Source: Epiperipatus broadwayi (lineage: Eukaryota; Onychophora; Udeonychophora; Euonychophora; Peripatidae). Taken from it: a stretch of DNA of 64,000 bases. The stretch lies in contig JAQFVV010012404.1 of assembly GCA_028023455.1 (NCBI GenBank), positions 14,993,000 to 15,056,999 of the forward strand, in the 5' to 3' direction. Shown piece after piece: positions 23,424 to 34,559 of the stretch (the first letter of the stretch is position 1; the number at the start of each line of letters is the position of its first letter). The notes under the pieces are model-generated. The model did not search any database. It saw nothing but the letters and a program-made list of their open reading frames with translations, and was not told the origin of the DNA. Both the position numbers and the translations under genes were made by a program.

Positions 23424-25601
23424 TCATATTAGAAACTCAAACATTGTTAAAATACTGATCAGATCACTGTATGATTGTTTTGAGATGTTCTTATTCCTTA
23501 TGCATAGTAGTGGAATTTGGATTTTCTTGGGTTGGTTTGGTACATGAATTAATATCTGATGCACCATATGGAGAATAAAGTGAGGATAGATAGCTAACTT
23601 TAACAAATATTTGGAGAAGGGTCTAACATATTTTTTTACACATTCTGGTGATAGCTGAATGAATATTGTTAAAAGAAAAATAAACAAAAAAAAGGAAGTG
23701 GGAATTAGTTTCAGTGTCTTATGGCATAACCAGCTTATTACCTCAGTATTTATGTAGTGTCTTTTGCATTTGTAAAAGTGTAAAGTAGAAAGTACACCAA
23801 GGTTTAGCTTAAGTAGAAAATCATAAAATTTAGATTCTAGTGATTGTAACTTCAATTTTTGAATTAGCTTTTTATTATTAATGTTTAGAGTTGGTCTTTT
23901 ATGATTGAACATAGTGTGAGGGTAATTTACCTGGTATGTTTCCAAGCACTTAAATTTATTGTTTGGGTGGAGGGGATAAAAAAATTTGGTATACTGAGGT
24001 TTGGACTAAGTAAAGTTTTCCAATGGCAGTTACTGGAGATGACTTATCTGTTGGGGTAATTAAAAAAAAACATTTTATATATGGGGATGCATGTGCACAA
24101 GAAGAAACAAAAGTTAATGTCTTTTGACTATTAAAGATATTTATTGAATGTAGCCCTAAACCATTTTATATTAATGTGACTTTAAAGAGTAAGACAGTAT
24201 TTTCCTCTACATTAACTTTTTACACAGCAAATCTATTTTATTACTGAAGGCTTTAGAGTATATTATTATTGGGGAATAAACTAGAAGATTGGATAAAGTA
24301 TCTTTTGAATATAATAATAGGTAAGATTTTGAAAGTGAATTAGTTGTATTTTCAATTTTATTTTTTAGATGTTCTTGGATTTGTAGGCACATTGATGAAT
24401 TGCTCAGATAAAATGGAAATCCTACAAATACATGAGGCTTTTCTTTAATAAGTTGTATGAAATTGTCAACTATATATTGACCAAGTATGGAATTTATTCA
24501 TGTTGATCCAGATTGTATTTTCTCAAGTAGCTGGCTAAAGATTGAGACATCATTCATGCAGGCAATATAAGGAATATTTGCTTTTATTTCTCTATCATAT
24601 TCTGTAAATAGGGTTGATGTAAATAATATATATATATAAATAAAGGAGCATTTAGAGGAGAACCTTATAGGATTGAATTATACATTACAAAAGAGGATTA
24701 ATTTTTTTCATTAAGTGTAATATATATTTCTAGTGCTTAATGAAAGTTAGTGAGTAAATATATTAAAGACTTTGATATTATTGTGTTTGATATTGGTATT
24801 ATTGTGTTTGATAATGTCAGTAAGGAGTTTGATGTCAATTCTGATTTTACAGCTAGTTGCCTCACAGCTGAGTTATCCTTATTATTTCTGATTAAACCAA
24901 TCTCTGTCTTGAACAAAAAGGTAGCAAATTGCATTCTTGGCAATATAGGTAGTAGATAGACTTCTAATTCCTCTTTAATAACTGTTATAGACCTTAAATT
25001 AAGTAATATGAATATTTTTTTCATGTTTTTAGTAAATAATACCAGTGAAATAAAGTCAATCACTGATCATATTAGATAAATATCTTGTATAAAATGTTCT
25101 AAATGCCTATATATAAAGCAAGCGATTCCCTATATTTCTGGTATTACTTACTGCTAGCATTTTTATAAATTCTCAATGCTTCTATATATATAAAGCAAGA
25201 TATTTCCTATATTTCTAATATTAATGCCAGCTTTTGTGTAAATTCTCCAGAAATTTGTTTCACTTCTGGATCTCCAAGAAAGCTGAGAGAAGGATTAAAT
25301 TTTTTTTGTTCTTGTAGGTTTTGAAATAAATGTAAAGGGGTTGTAGCATATTGTAACTAGAGGTTTATTTATTTATTTGTTCTAATTACTCTTGGTATGA
25401 GTTGATGAGACCTGATCCAGTAACTACCTACTGAATATAGTTCATGGACCACATGTAAATTTGATTCAAATAGCCTTTTTTTTATCAACAGATATTCTAT
25501 AATAGTCTCACAGGTTAAATGGTATAATTTTTTCAAGGCAATTACATTAGAACAGCCTTCTATACATGTTGACCAATTTATAATTCTCTTGTGTATTTTA
25601 T
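23424..25601 (-). pseudogene. MMS22L: MMS22L C-terminal region, unprocessed pseudogene
   Basis: MMS22L works with TONSL at stalled replication forks in the nucleus. Minus-strand blocks match its C-terminal part in order. Block 1 (25601-25369): NVIALKKLYHLTCETIIEYL, then YWIRS, like the family's VISIIQLF..CPQVVARYL and SWIRC. Block 2 (about 25352-25208, other frame): TPLHLFQNLQEQ, GDPEVKQISGEFTQKLALIL. Block 3 (24601-about 24370): INSILGQYIVDNFIQLIKEK, like human LNQLLGNVIEQYI. Block 4 (23654-23424): SPECVKKYVRPFSKYLLK and RNKNISKQSYSDLISIL, like human SEPQVKR...QYMVK and RNIAQREAYSKLLSHL. Pyrimidine-tract-AG acceptors sit exactly before blocks 1, 3 and 4, so introns seem retained. Decay: in-frame TGA at 24498-24500, a frame change and stop around block 2. 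The frame at 24737-25063 (EVYLLPILPR) is not placed. Human comparisons are from recall. Confidence 0.6.
25095..25250. repeat. Tandem duplication inside the MMS22L relic
   Basis: CCTATATATAAAGCAAGCGATTCCC (about 25105) and CTATATATATAAAGCAAGATATTTCC (about 25181) head two adjacent copies of about 75-80 bp. Both run on through TATATTTCTRGTATTA..TGCYAGCWTTT and AAATTCTC. The duplication overlaps the end of the second MMS22L-like block and explains part of its broken frame. Confidence 0.65.
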
Positions 25602-25629
25602 CTGTATAAATTGAAAGAAACATTATATT

Positions 25630-26640
25630 AAATGGGACATTCTGAAGTTAGAAGAGAAGGTGAAAAGACAATAGCACAAGTATTGGAGCATGAATGGAGT
25701 GGGATTTAGACAGAATGGCAAAATTATTTATACAACTTCCCAAATGCTATAGTTCAGGTTTATGTTCCTACAAGTTCTCATTGTGATGAAGAAATAGAGG
25801 ATTTTTATATGATATACAAAATGCTTTTGATCAGACCAAATAACAATTGTCATGAAATACTAATGCAGAATTGGTAAGTGATTGAATGAAAGAACTGCTG
25901 GTAAATTTGATTATAGTAACAGAAATGATAGAGAACACAGACTTGTGGAGTTCATAAAAAAAGAAAGGCTGTATATTCTGATTTTTTTCTTTTGAAATAA
26001 AAAAGCTAAACAGAAATAAACATAGCAGCATTGAAATGGAAATATAGCAAAATTAAACTCTATTTTGATTAACATGTATTTCAAAATTGTAATATTCTTC
26101 ATGGATTTAGCACAGAAAATGATCATTGATAAAGTGGAATGTAAGATACATGTTAATACAAAAGTACAGAAATGAAAATTATTACAAAGAACAATAAAAC
26201 AGTTGATATCACTAATTTTTGGAAATATGCCAATGAATTTAAATTAGAATTTGCAAATCTTTTTAAAATATTAACAGATACTGAAGATGGTATAGACTTA
26301 AATGAAATCAATAAAATGGTAAGCGATTCATTATTAAAAACCGCTATTGCAAAGCAATATATGAAGAAAAGAAAGAATGTGTGTTTTTAAATAATTCATT
26401 AAAAAGAATTGAATATATAGAATGGTATGAAAAACAGTTAATAGCAATATAAGAAAATATAATTGTGAATTGGCAAGTAAATCTATTGATTAAAATAAAA
26501 GTTCCCAAAAGAGTAAAATAATTGGATATTGGAAGAAAATATATTTCTGCAATAAAATGGAAAGATGAAACTATTTGTAAAAAGAGAGATGATATGAAAT
26601 TTATGGAAGACTTTGTAGAAATTATATAGTAATTGAAATG
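25630..26640 (+). mobile_element. CFDP2-like LINE fragment, endonuclease region
   Basis: Broken + strand translation matches the apurinic-type endonuclease of the widespread LINE proteins annotated as craniofacial development protein 2-like (RTE-type). Seen in order: RREGEKTIAQVLEHEWSGI, then AIVQVYVPTSSHCDEEIEDF (family QVYAPTS..DEE.E.FY), NNCHEILM, NRNDREHRLVEFIKKERLYI (family NDRG.RL.EF....L.I) and, at 26172-26390, FWKYANEFKLEFANLFKIL. Several stops and frame shifts intervene. The GDWNA-like catalytic loop reads MQNW, so that aspartate is lost. No reverse transcriptase follows, making this a 3'-truncated or internally deleted copy. It begins about 30 bases from the first MMS22L-like acceptor, so its insertion may have cut that gene. 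Confidence 0.65.
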
Positions 26641-27239
26641 TGTCTGTATTATAAATAATAAATATGGAGACATGTATATGTATATATGAGATTGTTATTG
26701 TGAATAAAGTTTTATTTCGAAAAATAATTAACACAATCACATAATTATTTTATTATTCACTCTAGTAAATTTACAAGAAATTAGCATGGACTGAACTTAA
26801 CATTATTTATGCAAATTAACTATGTATGTGCAGAACTTAGCAGCAGAAATTGGAGTGCATGGAAAAGCTTAGAAAATCAGATGTAGATTTTTTTATTATC
26901 AAATTATGTGTATAGAGAAGTAATATACACTCTACAAAAGATGTTTACATTAAAAACTGTCTTCTCAAAGATTAATGTTTAGTTTTGTTCATTATTATCT
27001 ATTTATTCATGAGTAAAACACATTTACTTTATTTGTATTGTTTGTTTATATTGACCTAACTAATATATGCATACACCCAGGATACATAGCAGATGGTTCC
27101 AGTCAACAGATGACCTGAAGTATAGAAGATGGCTACAGATGATAGGGAATTTGAAGTTTCCAATAGATTGACAACAGGCAACAATTGTTAATGCAGTAAG
27201 CATGTCAATGTTGTGATTGAAAAAATTGCAATGTTTGCA

Positions 27240-28815
27240 TATAAATTAAACAAACTCTGAAAATGGCATTTCATAATAATCTTAAGGAATTTGTTGTTAG
27301 TAGCATAGCAAATTGGTGTTTGTATATGGAGCATAAAGGGAAATACATGCCCATTAATAAGATAGAGAATGACAATGTACTGTTGTGGTTAGTGGGCAAA
27401 GATGTACTGCAAATAGCAAAAAGACCTTTTGAATCAAAGCATCCAGAAGAAATAGTATATCTTGAGCATAAAGAATAATTTTAAGAACACACTTTAAACT
27501 GCTGATGTCTAAATGGATGCAGAAGAAATAGCATATTTTTGAGCTTAAAGAATAATTTTAAGAACACACTTTAAACTGCTGATGTCTAAATGAATGTCAT
27601 ATCTAAGTTTTAGAAATAGTAGACAAGCACACCAAATAAGAAGCAGGAATTAGTGAAACCCTGTGAATTTAGTGTTGAACTGGATGATATGCTCTTTGGT
27701 CAGTGGCTCTGATTAATGATGACAATAAGTTATATGGAGTTCTTAGTGAAGTAGTCTCAGCATATAAACAGGTGGTGGATGTGTTTGTAACACAAGAATT
27801 ACTCATGGAAGATGCTGCAGAATTTCAAAATAATAGAGTTGTAGCAACACATAAAATGATAATGAATAAAGCTGTTGTCCATACTATGAGCTGTCAGAGT
27901 CATATGGAATCTTTAATATGCTACTGTGGTGATGAGAAGGGATATTTAAAGAAGGCATATAAATGTAAAATTATTAAATGCCACATATATGAGGAAACAG
28001 CCATTGACAATGTGTTTATCAAACAAAAGATAGAAAAGGAGAGTTATGGATAAATTTCAAATTGCAGAGAAGACTCAAGTAAAATTGAAGTTAAAATAAT
28101 AAGCAATATAGTTAACAACTACATTTGTTTAAATGTATAAATTCGCAGACAAAAAACAATATAGAAATAGACAGCAGCATAGGATTGTCCTTAATTTTAG
28201 ACAAAATTAATAAAGAAGGTAAGAGCATCACTATGGAAAAATGAAAATTATAGCTATAGATGCAAATGGAAATGAGATTGATATAGGATGTAAAGTAATT
28301 GTACTAATCAAGATGGTTAGAATAAAATTATTACCATTGTATATCATTAAAAGAGACTTCACTCCAATCTTAGAAAGAAATGATTTCCAGCTACAATTAA
28401 TTCAAGTAAAGATAAAGAATATAGATGATTTTCAATCATATGGCAAATCATGATAAGGAGTCTGGACCAGAAAAAGAGACAGAAGCAGCAAGAGCTTTAA
28501 TAGCCAGATTATACAGAGTGTCAAGTGTTGAGAAGACTGTTAGTCTACTGCTATAGTGCCCCAAAAGAAGCTAGAGCTTTGAGTTAAAGTCCAGACGCCT
28601 TAGAAAAGACTCCATGATGGCCCATTTAATAGAAATATATTCCTGATACTGATAGACTATTACTCAAAGTGGACAGAAAATAAGAGTTAATTAAAAGTCC
28701 AAGCATAGAAAACATTGTGAAAACTTTAAATGAAATCTTCATGTACCATGATTATCCCCAAAATACTGTTTCAGATAATGGAACTGGTTTCATGTCAGAT
28801 TTGATTAAATATTTT
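27240..28815 (+). mobile_element. Gypsy-like LTR retrotransposon remnant 1 (gag to integrase)
   Basis: Broken frames follow Gypsy order. 27263-27478 and 27703-28053 look gag-like and end in a degenerate zinc knuckle: CYCGDEKGYLKKAYKCK, where the His and a Cys read Tyr. 28241-28453 resembles the retropepsin end region (LPLYIIKRDFTPILERNDF, where Gypsy proteins have a GR.W motif). From about 28640 an integrase catalytic core is readable, including IENIVKTLNEIFMYHDYP and VSDNGTGFMSDLIKYF, the second Asp block of the D,D-35-E core. Reverse transcriptase and RNase H are missing between these parts. The integrase stops abruptly at about 28815 where Penelope-type sequence begins. LTRs were not found. 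Confidence 0.6.
27446..27592 (+). repeat. 76-bp tandem duplication inside gag-like remnant
   Basis: GAAGAAATAGTATAT starts a 76-base unit at 27446, and GAAGAAATAGCATAT repeats it at 27522. Both contain AAAGAATAATTTTAAGAACA and CTGCTGATGTCTAAATG, nearly identical. It separates the two gag-like frames and is one cause of their break. Confidence 0.85.
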
Positions 28816-28819
28816 TTAA

Positions 28820-29590
28820 CAACTGGAGAAATTTAATGACTTTGTGTTGTAGAGATATTACTTTTCAGTTTAATGGGAGTTATTATAAACAGAAAGAAGG
28901 GTTATTGATAGGAGGGGCATTAAGTGGAGTGTTTAGTAATATTTACATGCAAGATATGGAAGAAGCTATGATGAAGGAGGAAAATGCACCAATTTTAATT
29001 AAGAGATATGTAGATGATTTCTTATTGATATTTAATAAGACTGAAAGACAAGTAAAAAAATATTATAAGATTAATAAGTTGGATAAGAAGTTAAGATTCA
29101 CAATGGAATGGGAAAAGAATAATGAATTGGTGTATTTGGATATAATGATGAAAAAAGAGTATAGTAAAGGGAAGTGTAAAGTGAGAACAGAGGTCTTTAG
29201 AAAGATGGAGAAAGGTAATATAGTGAATTGAGAGTCTGATGTAGATAAGCAATTTAAAATTAATGCTATAACATCGAGAGTATTTAGAGCAAATAATTAT
29301 TGCAGAGAAAGAGAAGATTATAAAAAGGAAATTGATATGATATTTAAGGAGTTTAGAGATAGTGAGTATCCAGAAAAGATAATAAAGAGGAGTATTGAGA
29401 GTGTAGAAAGGGAGAAGAGAATGAGAGAAAAGTAATTGAAAGGGATAGGAAAAACAAATATATAGGAATATGAGTACATGATTATAGAATAGTTAGAAAG
29501 ATTAATAGTATAATTGAAAAGCTTAATGTAAAATATAAAAATGATGTGAAATACAGAATACTAAATAAGAAGCATACTTTATCTACAAAT
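28820..29590 (+). mobile_element. Penelope-like element, reverse transcriptase fragment
   Basis: The 131-codon frame at 28836-29231 is the distal part of a Penelope-like reverse transcriptase. Seen: FQFNGSYYKQKEGLLIGGAL (family FNGK.Y.Q..G..MGSPLS), SNIYMQDMEE, IKRYVDDFLLIF with the catalytic YVDD intact, LRFTMEWEKNNELVYLDI (family FT.E.E....L.FLD) and the VFRK motif. After a TGA at about 29229 the sequence continues readable as AITSRVFRANNY, EIDMIFKEFRDSEYPEK and IIEKLNVKYKNDVKYRI, which fits the RT-GIY linker. The N-terminal half of RT is absent, as expected of 5' truncation. No GIY-YIG domain follows before a (TA)n stretch at 29603. It abuts the Gypsy integrase remnant directly. Confidence 0.8.
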
Positions 29591-29599
29591 AAATAAATA

Positions 29600-32130
29600 A
29601 GTATATATATATTATTGGCAACATTAAGTATATTGTTTTATGTGTTCATCTGTTTATATGGTATGTAAAGAATATAACTATTTTCTTGTAAAATTTGGAA
29701 CAAATTCAATAAATTCTAAGCAATAGCTATTAATATAAAATTAAAACTTTTTAAAAAAGATTTCTACTATTTCCAGATGCAATTTAAGGAGGACCTGAAG
29801 TAAGTTGGTTTTTATTTGGACCCAATATGACATTTATTTGAAATATTACCTCTAGTATTAATTACAAATATAAACAGAAATAAAAGCCAAACCAAACAAA
29901 GGATGAGTTTATTTTTTACACTATTTGTCCTTTAGCAATACAAATATCCTAAGATACTGCCAAGAAAAAGAAAAAAGAATACAGAAAATTGCTCAGATTC
30001 AAATTACAATCCCAACTCTTTAATAACTAAGGTTCAAATAACAATTGCAAAGATATTTTAAAAGAGAAAATTATTAAAGTACTTTTATTAATGAATTTGA
30101 ATATATATTTATGAATAAACATTTTTGTACATGTGACTATATTACATATAGATAAAGATAGAAACATATGCAAATTTAAATCCATAAACTTAAATGCTAA
30201 TTATGTGAGGGGTATTATTAAACCCATGAATTTATCCTTATAGATATATGAAAGATCCCCCAGCAAATGACATACGTAAGATCATACTCTAATTATATTT
30301 CTCCTTTGTGATCAGCACATCAAAACTTATCTGATAACTGAGATTATTATTTGTTAATCATAAATACATAAGTGAATGCTCCTACACGAATATTAATTTG
30401 AATTTTAAATAATTAAAAAAGATATAATAATGAACAATGATATAATAATTATCACTTGCTCTCATAAAAATTGTATTTTATTTACTTATATTGAAGCAGT
30501 GCATATCTACCAGTAAATATGTTTGCTTCATGTTATTTAAGTTTAAACCTATCTCCCAGTGTATAAATGATTTATTTAATAAATAAACCCACACACATTA
30601 GAAATAAGTGCACATGTGTGTGCAATTGCAGGATAGAAAGGGTTTAGTTTAGTCATTAATCAGGTTAAATAATCTTAAATAAAAAGAAAAAAATATTTCA
30701 TTGCTAAAAATATTTGAGAAATGGAAATAGTCGTAAAGAATTTAATGAAAGAAAAAAGGTTAAAAAGGAATAAACAATGGGAAAGTGGGTTATAAGGTAT
30801 TTAGAAAAGTAAAGCATGTGCTGTGTCCCTATAGCTGTACTAAAATAGTTGCAGTTTCACACATATACATCATGTGCACAGTAAATACTTTTTTAAGGGA
30901 AATAAGAAAATATACAGGGAAACAATTGATGATAGTGAAGCACATTGGAATGTAGGCACTAATGGAACATACTGACATCAAAATCTACCATTCATTTTGG
31001 AAAACCCACCCCAGGCACAGTACAAAATATAAAAGAAAAAAGGGTATTAATGAAGGGAAGAAGATTAATATCTTAAGTTGGAGAGAGTGATTACATAATT
31101 TATTGACTGTGTAATAAGTTTTGAAATTTGCATTAAAATTACTGTGCGACTTGAAGTTATCGGTATTATCAGATTGGAGCTTGCTAGATCAAATAAAGAT
31201 CACTTATTACACTACACTGCTATATTATGAAGTGTGCATGATACCTGCCTGAAATGCATGAGTAGACCAGCATCTACTTCTGGTTAGCAGAGAGAGCATG
31301 GCATCCAGAGTATTCCAAAAATATAAAATGTAAAGAGAGGAAATCATCTCATTGCTCACTGTATGCCCATCTCAAGTGATAAAAATGCTCATCAATCAAG
31401 AAATAAGCTTGAAGGGATGCTGGTAAAATTTTATAATATTCATTCATAAATAATTGTAATTAATCTAAACAAAATATGATTACTTGGTCTTGGCCTATAT
31501 ATATAATCTGTATATGTTCTTTTTAATTATTAGGTCAGTTTTGCTGGTCTAGAGTTATATTTCATATAAAATATATTTATTATTTACTTTAATATTTTTT
31601 TATTATCACATTGAATGATGGAGGGATTAGTTAAATTATAAATGTTGTTTACACTTCTCTTTGTCTCTCCAAATGCCTGGGTGCGGCTGAGTCAAGAAGA
31701 CACCAAAGTTATTATTATATAAGAATTTTAAAAATAAGATGAATAAAGTTAATTAAGTTTCAGAGCAAAGCTTTAATACTCCCATCATAATCAGGATTAT
31801 TTATACTGCTTTGTATAATATAAAGCTGGTCAGAAGGGTGGTGATTCAATACTTTAATTGTATATAAGAACAAATGATTATCTACTTGAAAGTGCCATGA
31901 ACTCTTATAGAAATAACCATGAGGCAGCTGAAATTAATAAATTATTTAGTAATAAATTGCTTACTAATAAATTACTTATTAATAAATGAGAAATGCCATT
32001 CATGTTCATTCATTCAGCAAGATAAACATGCAGAAATAGTAATGGCAGAAATACTAAAGAAATCTTATTTGTAGCTCATAGCATTTAAAGTGTTAGTAAA
32101 AAAAAAGAGGAAAAAACCTGATATAATTTA
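29600..32130. other. Non-coding stretch, no gene seen
   Basis: No supported coding frame. A block near 30432-30495 (GATATAATAATTATCACTTG, CTCTCATAAAAATTGTATTTTATTTACTTATATT) recurs at 36578-36628. A GC-elevated patch at 30950-31420 could not be assigned. Confidence 0.45.
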
Positions 32131-32135
32131 ATATA

Positions 32136-33213
32136 CACCTGGGTCTCTTTTTACGCGATTTTGAAGTTACATGATTCGTGTTTCACCGGAAGTGTGTTAA
32201 ATAAGTCCACGTAAAAAGAGATCCACGTGTATGAACTCTGATAATGCGCTATTACTTTAAATAACAAATTTCACGCACTTACGTTATATTGAAAGTAATA
32301 GCACATTATTGGAATTCGACTTTCATCTTAGTAATTTCAATATTTTCAGCGCTTTATAATAGTAAGATTTTATGCAATAATGAAATTAAAATCATAATTT
32401 CCACATTTTATGTATACACACATTAAATTTTACAAGATTATAATGTAAATTTGTTCAAACATTGTACGTGTTAATTTTGCATTTTAAATCACATTCTTTT
32501 TGCTTTTTAAAAAAAAAACGTAATCAATTATTAATCATTTAGTGTCCACAAGTTTATTTTTAAAAGGTCAGTAATAGCAGTGGGCACAATTAAAAATTAA
32601 AATCTGATTTTTAATTGTAATTAACAATTTAAAAATTATTTACTGCGACTTGAAATTAATGTGAAATTTGATTTTTAAACCGAATTGAAAATTAAAGACA
32701 AAATTAAGAATTTAATTTTTAGTTGTTAGTTTCATAAACAATTAATAAAATCATCATCTCAAAGATTAATTACTAATTACATTGTCACCAGAAAATGACT
32801 GTTACAACATGAGTGTGAAGTTGGCGCTAGTTGTTTGAAAATGAACGTGTTTTTTTGGCAAATAGCTATAATAATTAAAATATGTATAAAAAAAATGTCA
32901 ATTACTGTACTGTAAATTATGCATAAAAATATATTATTTTGAATAAAATTAAATATTATAGTTAAAAAAAGTTTGTCTTGTATCAATTTTTTTTAAATTT
33001 GAAATTTTTTATAAGTCATATTTTATTTCCTTATATTTTTTTTTGCGCAAATTTTAAAGTAATTTTACGTTGGTGATTTGCTTTTACGCGAATTTTGAAA
33101 AATCACAGACCGCATCCCCCCCTTTTCAATGTAAGTTACGTCTATTTTTGCGCGATTTCGTTTGTGCGTGTTTTCTGAGGAACCTATCTATCACGTAAAA
33201 CGAGACCCAGGTA
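32136..33213. mobile_element. Tigger-like DNA transposon, non-autonomous copy 1
   Basis: The left end CACCTGGGTCTCTTTTTACG and the reverse complement of the right end (ACCTGGGTCTCGTTTTACGTG) are terminal inverted repeats, flanked by TATA on both sides (TA being the usual target of this superfamily). The copy shares long blocks with the element at 58983-60389: TTACAAGATTATAATGTAAAT, AATTAACAATTTAAAAATTAT, GAAGTTGGCGCTAGTTG and ATAAAAATATATTATTTTGAA. It lacks the transposase N-terminal segment that copy 2 keeps, so it is an internally deleted derivative. It is also less A+T-extreme near its ends (ACGCG, TTGCGCGATTTCG), as in other Tigger termini. Confidence 0.75.
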
Positions 33214-33214
33214 T

Positions 33215-34300
33215 ATATGTAAAGTCTCACGGCCCACAAACTGTGTTAAAGCTAATAAAAGATATGTATTCATCAAGAGTGTTAACTGAAAAAAAAAATT
33301 ATTGACCAAATTTGTGAAATTAAATTTTTCAACAGCCTAAACGAATTGTCCGCCCATCCTATATATATAAACTCTTGGGCATTTATAATTTTATCTGGTT
33401 TATTACCATTATAAATATAATGAAAACTTGAGTGTGGGTTAATGCATATATCATGTTGTAGCAGTTGGAGGGCATAATATTGGTTGTTAGGGTCTTTGTT
33501 GTTAATCCCACGGACACTGATTAAGTCCGTATATTAGAGTGCAGATATGTATTACTAGCTGTTTATCATGAGAATGGGTTTGATTAAGCCATATATCTAT
33601 AAACATGGTCCTTCTTCATATCCCAGTTAAACTGCATAAGGGCAGACTGCTAGCCAGGTGTCCAGGAGATTGATCTCAGGATGTACCCCAGTTCAGGTCT
33701 TGCAGGCACTGGAGAGTTCATGCAACCCCAAATCCTGGATTATAGCACCCTTTTGGCTTCCAAAATTAGATGCACCTATGTTTAGACCCACCTCTGTGGC
33801 CTAGGACATCCACTAAAGAGAGATCCAAACCACTATCTCAGATCACAAAAGCCAATCTATTATCCATTAACAACCCATGGGTCTCTTAGAGTACATTTAG
33901 TGTCACTATTTCAATACATTCATTATTATAAGCCATCCGGTCTTCAGCCACCTATGTTCAAACCCACCCACAAGCTCCTTACTAATATATGTATAAATAA
34001 AATCTAGGTAGAATGGGCCAGCAAATATAGCATCTGCACTGATAATAAGGCAATATATACCTATTTAATCACCACCTCCCATACTAATATAAAGATCAGA
34101 AAAACCACTATCACTTCATATTAATTGTTAATCAACGATTTATTTAATGTAAATAAATTATATTCTTTAGTGTAAGTTCTAGTTATCTTATCTCATTTTT
34201 ATACATACTTCATCTCCTCATATTTTTGAATAGTCATTTGTATAATATAATATAAGCTAATATTTATATACCTTTAACAATCAGTAGTTAATTAAGTGTA
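33215..34300. other. Repeat-like GC-elevated block, unassigned
   Basis: From about 33560 to 34030 the composition is clearly richer in G+C than the surroundings. Two similar phrases occur in the minus direction: GGGTTTGAACATAGGTGGC (about 33943-33961) and GGGTCTAAACATAGGTGCA (about 33770-33790), both B-box-like. This suggests one or two old tRNA-derived SINE copies. No boundaries, tail or target duplication were found, and no protein frame. Confidence 0.3.
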
Positions 34301-34546
34301 AGTGGGAGCTATGCAAACCCTGAGATAGAAACCCATGTTCAATCCCTGAGCTACACCATGCTATATTGGGAAGGATATCTGGTTATCATCAAGGATATTG
34401 GTTGGGTCATTGAGACTTGGAATCTTGGGTAGGGTTTAAACCCTGGACAGGGGTAAACTAGCACCTGTTGGTTGTGGGCCTCTGCTTGGCTTTCAGATCT
34501 TGTTAGTTGACTAAATAAACTTGACTGGTACAATACTTAATATGTA
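34300..34546 (+). repeat. SINE-like repeat, second copy of ACTGGTACAATAC tail
   Basis: A GC-elevated island that ends AACTTGACTGGTACAATAC, the same 3' motif as at 9103-9120 and, slightly diverged, at 38565. Internal CCCATGTTCAATCCCTGAGC (about 34331) reads in reverse as GCTCAGGGATTGAACATGGG, tRNA-like. Orientation was chosen from the tail. The 60-codon minus-strand frame here has no features and is not considered a gene. Confidence 0.4.
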
Positions 34547-34559
34547 TGTAAATTTTAAT

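Noticed and set aside
24498-24500. Selenocysteine or recoded TGA in the MMS22L-like block
   Set aside because: MMS22L is not known as a selenoprotein and other disabling changes are nearby; a nonsense mutation is simpler.
23424-25601. INTS2 (Integrator subunit) remnant
   Set aside because: Some short resemblances were seen first, but spacing did not fit; MMS22L gives collinear matches with splice sites at the block starts.
26344-26740. Minus-strand frames of 85-109 codons
   Set aside because: They lie opposite the recognisable CFDP2-like LINE translation on the + strand and show no features of their own.
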